Both the position numbers and the translations under genes were made by a program. Shown here piece after piece: positions 7,067 through 11,904 of a stretch of 13,747 bases of DNA. The notes under the pieces were generated by a model, which was not told where the DNA came from, searched no databases, and was given only the letters and a program-made list of their open reading frames with translations. The first letter of the stretch is position 1, and every line of letters starts with the position of its first letter. This DNA is from DATBFX01 sp034667245 (GTDB lineage: Bacteria; Chloroflexota; Chloroflexia; Thermomicrobiales; UBA6265). Location: the NCBI GenBank assembly GCA_034667245.1, contig JAXDKI010000122.1, positions 1-13,747 of the forward strand, given 5' to 3'.

Positions 7067-8398
7067 TCACATCTCAACCTGATCGTCCAGATCCTCCAAC
7101 CAGCGTTTGACCTGCTGGAGGAAGCGGGCGGCGGCGAGACCGTCGAGCGCGCGGTGGTCGAAGCTGAGGGAGAGGTTCATCATCGAGCGGATCGCGATCA
7201 TCTCGTCGACGACGACCGGACGTTTGACGATCGCCTCGGTCGAGAGGATCGCGACCTGCGGCTGTACCAGGATCGGGGTCGACGCGATCGAGCCGAAGGT
7301 GCCGGGGTTGTTGACGGTGAAGGTGCCAAGGGCAACGTCATCGGGCGTCAACGTGCCGCCGCGCGCTTTGGCGGCGAGCTCGGCGACGGCGTGCATCAAC
7401 CCGGTCAGACTCAATCGGTCGGCGTTCTTCACCACCGGGACAATCAGACCGTCCTCCAGGCCGACGGCGACGCCGATGTTGATCGCTTTGCGGAGGATGA
7501 TGCGGTCCTCGTCCCAAACGGCATTGAGCCGCGGATGATCGCGCAGGGCGAGCGTCACGGCCTTGATCGCGAACGGGAGGTAGGTCAGCTCGATGCCTTC
7601 CCGCCGCGCGAACTCTTCCTTGCGTGCAGCCCGGTAGGCGACGACGCTGGTCATGTCGACTTCCACGACCGTGGTGACATGCGGGGCGACGCGCTCTGAC
7701 CGGACTATGTGCTCGGCTATCTGCCTCCGCATCGGCGTCAGCGGAACGATCTCGTCGCCGGGGAAGACCTGGCTCGGGGCACGGGACGCAGATCGCACTT
7801 CAGGCTGCGGCGCCGAACTTGGCGTTGGGACCGGAGCAGCGAAGCGCTCCTCGCTCGCGGCGGGCTCTTCCGTCGGGGTCTGCATCCGGTCGACATAGGC
7901 AAGGATGTCCTGCTTGGTAACGCGGCCACCGATCCCTGTGCCTTCGATCTGCGCGATCTCCAGACCGTGCTCCTCAGCGATCCTGCGCACGACCGGCGAG
8001 GAGCGGGCGCGTAGCAACTCGATCTCGGTCGGCAGCTCGGCCCCCCCGGCCCCCCAATCCTGGAGGGAGTCGAGGGTGCGTTCTCCAGAAGGTCTCACCG
8101 AGGCAGGTTCGTTCTCCCCCCACTCCGGGGGGGCCAGCGGGGCCGAAGCCGCCTGGTCGATCCGACAGAGACCGGTACCAACCGGCACGGTGGTCGCCGG
8201 CTCGATCAGGATCTCGACGAGGACGCCTGCCACGGGCGACGGAATCTCGGAGCTGACCTTGTCCGTCTCGACCTCGACCAGCGGCTCGTACTTCTCGACG
8301 CGGTCGCCGACCTGCTTGAGCCAGTTGCCGATCGTCCCCTCGGTCACACTCTCGCCGAGCTGCGGCATCGTGATCGTCGTCGCGGTCTGGGTCGGCAT
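7067..8398 (-). CDS. Branched-chain 2-oxoacid dehydrogenase E2 (dihydrolipoyl acyltransferase)
   Basis: Core acyltransferase of a 2-oxoacid dehydrogenase complex; it passes the acyl group from E1 via lipoyl-lysine to CoA. Domain order in 443 aa: lipoyl domain about 5-80 with lipoylated Lys47 in VEVETDKVSS; a linker; a peripheral subunit-binding domain about 131-170 (SPVVRRIAEEHGLEIAQI, then EGTGIGGRVTKQDI); a second Ala/Pro-rich linker; and the catalytic domain about 215-443. The active site is DHRALDG with His415 and Asp419. ATG 8398 has GGAGG 5 nt upstream. It ends the E1-alpha/E1-beta/E2 series. The neighbouring E1 subunits point to branched-chain substrates rather than pyruvate. Odd: residues about 85-121 of the first linker are encoded by a GC-rich inverted repeat and read PPEWGENEPASVRPSGERT, then LDSLQDWGAGG, unlike a normal Ala/Pro/Glu linker. 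Confidence 0.95.
   Translation of the reverse strand: MPTQTATTITMPQLGESVTEGTIGNWLKQVGDRVEKYEPLVEVETDKVSSEIPSPVAGVLVEILIEPATTVPVGTGLCRIDQAASAPLAPPEWGENEPASVRPSGERTLDSLQDWGAGGAELPTEIELLRARSSPVVRRIAEEHGLEIAQIEGTGIGGRVTKQDILAYVDRMQTPTEEPAASEERFAAPVPTPSSAPQPEVRSASRAPSQVFPGDEIVPLTPMRRQIAEHIVRSERVAPHVTTVVEVDMTSVVAYRAARKEEFARREGIELTYLPFAIKAVTLALRDHPRLNAVWDEDRIILRKAINIGVAVGLEDGLIVPVVKNADRLSLTGLMHAVAELAAKARGGTLTPDDVALGTFTVNNPGTFGSIASTPILVQPQVAILSTEAIVKRPVVVDEMIAIRSMMNLSLSFDHRALDGLAAARFLQQVKRWLEDLDDQVEM
8038..8145. repeat. GC-rich palindromic element in frame inside the E2 linker
   Basis: The arm at 8038-8072 and the reverse complement of the arm at 8111-8145 share CGGCCCC and GGCCCCCC blocks and a TGG.GGGAG block; roughly 25 of 32 aligned positions agree. 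The middle carries two near-direct copies of CGTTCTCC. The whole lies in the E2 coding frame and encodes about residues 85-121. Long C/G-run palindromes of this style are something I recall as dispersed repeats in Chloroflexota. Insertion into a gene at a tolerant linker is an inference. The simple base composition means part of the match could be chance. Confidence 0.5.
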
Positions 8399-8410
8399 AC
8401 GTGCCTCCGA

Positions 8411-8517
8411 GAGTCGTCAGTCGTCGGCCGTCAGTCGTCAGAGAAGTTCGGCTTCGACTCGCGCGTTTCATTCCCGGACATCGAATCCCTAGGCATCCGC
8501 CCGACGACTGACGACTC
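8411..8517. repeat. Perfect 17-bp inverted repeat between E1-beta and E2 genes
   Basis: GAGTCGTCAGTCGTCGG at 8411-8427 is the exact reverse complement of CCGACGACTGACGACTC at 8501-8517, with 73 nt between. A further partial copy, TCAGTCGTCAG, lies at 8431-8441. The right arm includes two of the three bases of the E1-beta stop codon (8516-8518), and the left arm ends just before the E2 ribosome-binding site. A 17-bp match across so short a gap is not expected by chance. It could be a mobile or REP-like element, or an mRNA hairpin tuning E2 relative to E1. Confidence 0.75.
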
Positions 8518-9568
8518 AAAACGCAATAAGACGTCGTAGCGCCACACCGATCTTCTCGGCGTCGACCATGAAGGCGTGTTCAAGGGGCGGGCTGAAGGGC
8601 ATGGCTGGGACGTCGGGGGCGGTGACGCGCATGACCGGGGCGTCGAGGTAGGCGAAGGCTTCTTCGGCGATGAGGGCGGCAACCTCGCTGGCGACCGAGC
8701 AGAGGCGGTTGGCTTCCGCGACGATCAGCGCCTTGCCGGTCTTCTTGACCGAGTTGAGGATTGCCGCCTCGTCGAGCGGTTTCAGCGAGCGAAGGTCGAT
8801 CAACTCGACACTGGCACCGGTCTCTTGGGAGACCTTCGCAGCCGCCTTCTGGGCTTCGTGCACCATTAGACCGTAGGCGACCATCGTGACGTCGGTGCCC
8901 TCCTGGACGATGCGGGCCTGACCGAGCGGAACCTCGTGCGCACCGTCGGGGACCGGCCCCTTGATCGAGCGGTAGAGCTTTTTGTGTTCCAGGAAGAGCA
9001 CCGGGTCGTCGTCGCGGATGGCTGCCCGGAGGAGCCCTTTGGCATCGGCCGGGGTGGAAGGGACGACGACCTTCAGTCCCGGCGTGTGGACGAAGACTGC
9101 CTCGATGCTCTGGGAGTGGTAGAGCGCACCGTGGACACCCCCGCCGAACGGAACCCGGATCACGAGCGGGCAGCTGAAGTCGTTGTTGGAGCGGTAGCGG
9201 AGCCGGGCCGCCTCGTTCATGATCTGGTCCATTGCGGGGTGGATGAAGTCGAGGAACTGGATCTCGGCGATCGGCCGAAGACCGTTCAGCGCCATGCCGA
9301 TCGCGCTACCGATGATGAGCGACTCCGCGAGCGGCGTATCGATCACCCGCCCCTCGCCGAACTCCTCCAGCAGACCGGCCGTCACGCGAAAGACGCCGCC
9401 TCGCTGTCCGACATCCTCGCCAAGGATGACGACCCGATCATCGGCACGAAGCTCGTCGCGGAGGGTGTCGTGGATCGCCTCGATCAGCGACTTCTGTGGT
9501 GCCCCCGACTCGCGGTCATCCTGCAGGGGCGTATCCGTCGTCCGTTCGAGTGTTTGGACCATAGCCAT
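8516..9568 (-). CDS. Branched-chain 2-oxoacid dehydrogenase E1 beta subunit
   Basis: Beta subunit of the thiamine-diphosphate-dependent E1, pairing with E1-alpha to decarboxylate branched-chain 2-oxoacids. In the 350-aa product: SLIEAIHDTLRDEL, VILGEDVGQRGGVFRVTAGL, the conserved RVIDTPLAE segment with Glu82, QFLDFIHPAMDQI, and HGALYHSQSIEAVFVHTPGL at 146-165. The HSQS-type loop favours the branched-chain rather than the pyruvate enzyme. The C-terminal transketolase-like domain has VELIDLRSLKPLDEAAI and the RVTAPDVPAMPFSPPLE stretch. Start: ATG at 9568, 25 nt after the E1-alpha stop; ATG 9562 and GTG 9586 are in frame too. The reading frame stays open up to 10309, but that part overlaps E1-alpha in another frame and looks like low-complexity shadow sequence, so I do not include it. 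Confidence 0.95.
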   Translation of the reverse strand: MAMVQTLERTTDTPLQDDRESGAPQKSLIEAIHDTLRDELRADDRVVILGEDVGQRGGVFRVTAGLLEEFGEGRVIDTPLAESLIIGSAIGMALNGLRPIAEIQFLDFIHPAMDQIMNEAARLRYRSNNDFSCPLVIRVPFGGGVHGALYHSQSIEAVFVHTPGLKVVVPSTPADAKGLLRAAIRDDDPVLFLEHKKLYRSIKGPVPDGAHEVPLGQARIVQEGTDVTMVAYGLMVHEAQKAAAKVSQETGASVELIDLRSLKPLDEAAILNSVKKTGKALIVAEANRLCSVASEVAALIAEEAFAYLDAPVMRVTAPDVPAMPFSPPLEHAFMVDAEKIGVALRRLIAF

Positions 9569-9595
9569 CCCTTTGTGCCGAGGCACACTCCTCCT
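9569..9595 (-). promoter_or_regulatory. E1-beta ribosome-binding region with a hairpin between SD and ATG
   Basis: On the minus strand AGGAGG (9590-9595) overlaps the E1-alpha stop and lies 21 nt from the ATG at 9568, too far for normal initiation. Between them GTGC-CTCG-GCAC (9575-9586) can fold into a 4-bp hairpin, which would reduce the effective distance to about 9 nt. AAAGGG just before the ATG could instead serve the second ATG at 9562. Confidence 0.3.
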
Positions 9596-10730
9596 ATCGC
9601 TCGGCGTAGACATACCGATCGAAGGTTGCCGGGTCGGGCTGCGGCGCCTGCTCGGCGGCATCGGTGGCGTCGTCGACCTCGCGCTTGATGCGCGCGGCAA
9701 TCTCGGCCGACGCTTCGTCGTCGAGGGCGCCGAGCTCGCGCAGGTGGGCTTCGAAGCGAGCGAGGGGGTCGTGGGCGCGCCAGGCCTTGACCTCGTCGGG
9801 GTTACGGTAGAAACGGTCGTCGTCGTCGGAGGAGTGGGGATGGAAGCGGTAGAGCTTCGCCTCGACGAGGGTCGGACCGTCGCCGCGGCGGGCGCGATCG
9901 GCAGCGTCCTCGACGACCTGGTAGACCGCGAGGAGATCGGTGCCATCGACGACAACACCGGGGAAACCGTATCCGGAGGCCCGATCGGCGATGTTGTCGA
10001 TCGCCACCTGCTTGCTCTGGGGAACGGAGATGGCGTAGCGGTTGTTTTCGCAGAAGAAGATGACCGGCAGATCGTGGATTCCGGCGAAATTGCAGGCCTC
10101 GTGGAAGTCGCCCTCGGAGGTAGCACCCTCGCCGAAAGCGACGAGCGAGACCTGTCCGGTGCCGCGGAGTTTGGCGGCGTAGGCGGTGCCGGTCGCCTGC
10201 GGGATCTGGGTGCCGACGACGCTCGAGCCGCTGATGATCCGCAGTTTGGCCGAGCCGTAGTGAGCGGGCATCTGACGCGCACCGGACACGGGGTCATCGC
10301 CGCGCGCAAGGACGCCCATCATCACGTCGCGCGAACTCAGCCCGAAGACGAGACTGAGGGCGAGATCCCGGTAGTAGGGGAAGATGATGTCCTTGCTCCG
10401 GTCGAGCGCAAAGGCGGCGCCGACCTGTGCTGCCTCGTGTCCCTGTCCCGAGACGACGAAGGGGGCTTTGCCGGCGCGGTTGAGCTGCCAGATCCGCTCG
10501 TCGAGTGCACGGGCAAGGGCGACGAAGGTGTACATCTCCCGCAGGGTTTCTTGGGACAAGCCGGCATCGCCAGCGGACGGCGGCGCAACGGTCGCGGTGA
10601 TCGTGCCAGCGCCCACGTCGACGTGATCGAGGGGGAGGTGGATCGCATCGTTTCCGTTCGGCGCGACCGCTCCGGCCTGGAACGCGCCCTGAACGGACTT
10701 GCTCGGGGTCTGCGTCGTACCGGTCGCCAT
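9594..10730 (-). CDS. Branched-chain 2-oxoacid dehydrogenase E1 alpha subunit
   Basis: Thiamine-diphosphate-binding subunit of E1. In the 378-aa product the thiamine-diphosphate motif runs from Gly200 (GEGATSEGDFHEACNFAG) to Asn229-Asn230 (FFCENNRYAIS), with GEGATSEGDFH typical of branched-chain E1-alpha. Other landmarks are FVVSGQGHEAAQVGAAFAL, IIFPYYRDLAL, and the RFHPHSSDDDDRFYR loop at about 295-309, which matches the phosphorylation-loop region of the mitochondrial enzyme. Start: ATG at 10730 with AGGAG 6-7 nt before; an upstream ATG at 10907 lacks family similarity. It is the first gene of the E1-alpha/E1-beta/E2 operon. No E3 (lipoamide dehydrogenase) gene accompanies it, so E3 must come from elsewhere. 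A 9-bp inverted repeat and a TACAAT box lie directly upstream. Confidence 0.96.
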   Translation of the reverse strand: MATGTTQTPSKSVQGAFQAGAVAPNGNDAIHLPLDHVDVGAGTITATVAPPSAGDAGLSQETLREMYTFVALARALDERIWQLNRAGKAPFVVSGQGHEAAQVGAAFALDRSKDIIFPYYRDLALSLVFGLSSRDVMMGVLARGDDPVSGARQMPAHYGSAKLRIISGSSVVGTQIPQATGTAYAAKLRGTGQVSLVAFGEGATSEGDFHEACNFAGIHDLPVIFFCENNRYAISVPQSKQVAIDNIADRASGYGFPGVVVDGTDLLAVYQVVEDAADRARRGDGPTLVEAKLYRFHPHSSDDDDRFYRNPDEVKAWRAHDPLARFEAHLRELGALDDEASAEIAARIKREVDDATDAAEQAPQPDPATFDRYVYAER

Positions 10731-11056
10731 TGACCGCTCCTTTGATGACTTCTCCGGCGTCTGCCACCGACCGACTCTGACCGTCGGTGGCGAAGAATTG
10801 TACGCCGTCGAGGCGGGGTTAGCCCGAGGCGACAGACGCTGTTGGTCCTCCATCTGCGCCGTCGTCGCACCCGGAAGGCCGGGAATGAGACGATCAGTAC
10901 CGGCCAATCAGCAGCCAGGGGTTACTGACCTCCTTCTGAAGCATTCGGGACCTCCGCCGATTTGATGGTATGCGACCGTCCGCTAGCCTACGGACGTGCC
11001 GGCCCTGTGCGTGGTCCGGCCCATTGAGCAGAGAATCTCTCGCGGAGGGTTTGGGT
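10731..11056. other. 326-bp divergent intergenic region
   Basis: Separates the minus-strand E1-alpha gene from the plus-strand Hint-domain gene. Beyond the TACAAT box and 9-bp repeat at 10763-10802 it contains a CCCGG-AAGG-CCGGG hairpin (10870-10883), a GCCGG/CCGGC pair (10998-11002 and 11016-11020), and AGAGAATCTCT (11030-11040) just before the ribosome-binding site of the Hint gene. For the plus strand the best promoter guess is TTGATG near 10972 followed 16 nt later by TAGCCT, which is weak. No further gene is supported. Confidence 0.4.
10763..10802 (-). promoter_or_regulatory. Candidate promoter and operator of the dehydrogenase operon
   Basis: On the minus strand TACAAT (10797-10802) matches the -10 consensus at 5 of 6 positions; no good -35 is found 16-18 nt upstream (GGGCTA), so an activator or another sigma factor may be needed. 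Immediately downstream lies a perfect 9-bp inverted repeat, GCCACCGAC (10763-10771) with GTCGGTGGC (10783-10791), with 11 nt between. It would cover about +1 to +28 of the transcript, suitable as a repressor operator or a 5' mRNA hairpin, and ends 32 nt before the E1-alpha ATG. Which regulator acts is unknown. Confidence 0.45.
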
Positions 11057-11797
11057 ATGGATGACAGTCGATTCGACCAGATGACCAAAGACATGGCTTC
11101 CTCACGACGAAAGCTCCTACGCGGTTTGGCCGGGGTCGCGGGGGGTAGTCTCCTGGTGGCGAAAGGACTCGGGGAGGCGGATGCCGCAGCCTGCCGACGC
11201 AACGGTCAAGTGTGCCGCGAGCACGCCAACTGCTGCTCGGGTCAATGTGGCAAACCCGATGCGACCGGGCGACGCCGCTGCTTCAGCAGTTGCTTCGTTG
11301 CCGGGACCCGCGTCGCCATGGCGGACGGCACGTCGCGTGCGATCGAGCGCGTCGAGGTCGGCGAACACGTGCTGGGACAGGACGGGCGGACGAATCGCGT
11401 GGTCGAAGTCGAACGGCCGATACTCGGCAGCCGTCTCCTTTATGCACTCAACGACAGCAGCTTCTTCGTGACGGCGGAACACCCGTTCATGACGGAGACG
11501 GGGTGGAAGGCGATCGATCCAGCGGCGACCGCGGTGGAGAACCCGACGCTGAGCGTCGGACGCCTGAAGGTCGGCGATCGGCTACTGGTTCTCGCGGGCG
11601 TCGCGTTGCCGATCGCGGTGCCGGCGGGTATGGGTGGCCATTGGAGCGACGAGCGTTTCGAGGTGCGGCTCGAATCCACCCGACTGCTGAGTCTGGTGGG
11701 CCGACCCGACCATCCGGCGACGCCGCTTTTCAATCTGCTGCTCGACGGCGACCACGCCTACTTCGCCAACGAGATGCTGGTACACAACAAGGGGTAG
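11057..11797 (+). CDS. Tat-exported knottin-like protein with C-terminal Hint autoprocessing domain
   Basis: Not a gene I can name; the architecture is clear. The product has 246 aa. (1) N-terminus with twin-arginine motif SRRKLL (Ser16-Arg17-Arg18), a hydrophobic stretch to about 36, and ADAAA ending at 45, a plausible signal-peptidase site. (2) Six cysteines, 46, 53, 59, 60, 64 and 75, spaced C-x6-C-x5-CC-x3-C-x10-C, which fits the inhibitor-cystine-knot consensus. (3) Residues 79-244 form a Hint domain: Cys79-FVAGTRVAMADG (block A), TAEHPFMTETGW with Thr139 and His142 (block B), VGDRLLVL, then DGDHAYFANEMLVHN ending His243-Asn244; only Lys-Gly follow. No endonuclease insert. ATG 11057 has GGAGGG at 7 nt; an upstream in-frame extension to 10970 lacks this. 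Known Hint chemistry predicts an N-S acyl shift at Cys79 releasing the cysteine-rich peptide. Self-cleavage, target and role are inference. Confidence 0.85.
   Translation: MDDSRFDQMTKDMASSRRKLLRGLAGVAGGSLLVAKGLGEADAAACRRNGQVCREHANCCSGQCGKPDATGRRRCFSSCFVAGTRVAMADGTSRAIERVEVGEHVLGQDGRTNRVVEVERPILGSRLLYALNDSSFFVTAEHPFMTETGWKAIDPAATAVENPTLSVGRLKVGDRLLVLAGVALPIAVPAGMGGHWSDERFEVRLESTRLLSLVGRPDHPATPLFNLLLDGDHAYFANEMLVHNKG
11192..11281 (+). other. Six-cysteine knottin-like segment of the Hint precursor
   Basis: Codes for residues 46-75. The cysteines obey C-x6-C-x5-CC-x3-C-x10-C, the C1-C4, C2-C5, C3-C6 knot pattern seen in conotoxins, spider toxins and plant knottins. The residues between are basic and polar, including GRRR before the last Cys. 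Only Phe-Ser-Ser separates it from Hint Cys79. Disulfide formation would need an oxidising place outside the cytoplasm; export by Tat implies folding, possibly with the bonds formed, before transport. The fold is inferred from spacing alone. Confidence 0.6.
11291..11788 (+). other. Hint (Hedgehog/intein) domain, endonuclease-free
   Basis: Codes for residues 79-244, 166 aa, a normal size for a mini-Hint. N-terminal nucleophile Cys79, block-B Thr139-x-x-His142, and terminal His243-Asn244 are all present, so no catalytic residue is obviously lost. The residue after Asn244 is Lys, not Cys/Ser/Thr, so splicing is not expected; cleavage at the N-terminal junction and possibly at Asn244 is. This resembles the bacterial intein-like or pre-toxin Hint families more than true inteins. 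Confidence 0.8.
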
Positions 11798-11809
11798 GGA
11801 GTTACGGAG

Positions 11810-11824
11810 AGCCGGGGTTCGGCT
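11810..11824 (+). terminator. Possible weak terminator hairpin after the Hint gene
   Basis: AGCCG-GGGTT-CGGCT forms a 5-bp GC-rich stem 13 nt past the stop codon at 11797. There is no T-run after it. A second small pair, ACGTGA (11828-11833) with TCACGT (11843-11848), follows. As the next gene converges from the other side, one or both may end transcription from both directions, but the evidence is thin. Confidence 0.3.
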
Positions 11825-11904
11825 AGCACGTGACCTCGCCTCTCACGTTGTCTGGCGCCGGAAAGCAAGCGACCGGAGGGAACCCGAACGCGACAGCCCG
11901 ACGT

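Noticed and set aside
8401..8520. The AGTCGTC repeats as a CRISPR array
   Set aside because: Copies are few, inverted as well as direct, and not separated by regular unique spacers; no cas gene is present.
9569..10309. N-terminal extension of the E1-beta frame
   Set aside because: The extension overlaps E1-alpha on the same strand and is low-complexity Ser/Arg/Pro/Thr; family similarity begins after the ATG at 9568.
10731..10907. N-terminal extension of E1-alpha to an ATG at 10907
   Set aside because: It lacks a ribosome site and family similarity and would run through the TACAAT box and inverted repeat; ATG 10730 has a good AGGAG.
10970..11056. N-terminal extension of the Hint-domain protein
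   Set aside because: It would put 29 extra residues before the Tat signal; ATG 11057 has a clear GGAGGG and gives a normal signal-peptide layout.
11192..11194. Cys46 as a lipoprotein lipidation site
   Set aside because: The preceding residues Ala-Ala-Ala lack the Leu/Val at -3 of a normal lipobox, and Cys46 is the first cysteine of the knot pattern.
11828..11848. ACGTGA/TCACGT pair as a bidirectional terminator
   Set aside because: Only 6 bp, AT-poor surroundings and no T-run on either strand; too weak to list as a feature.
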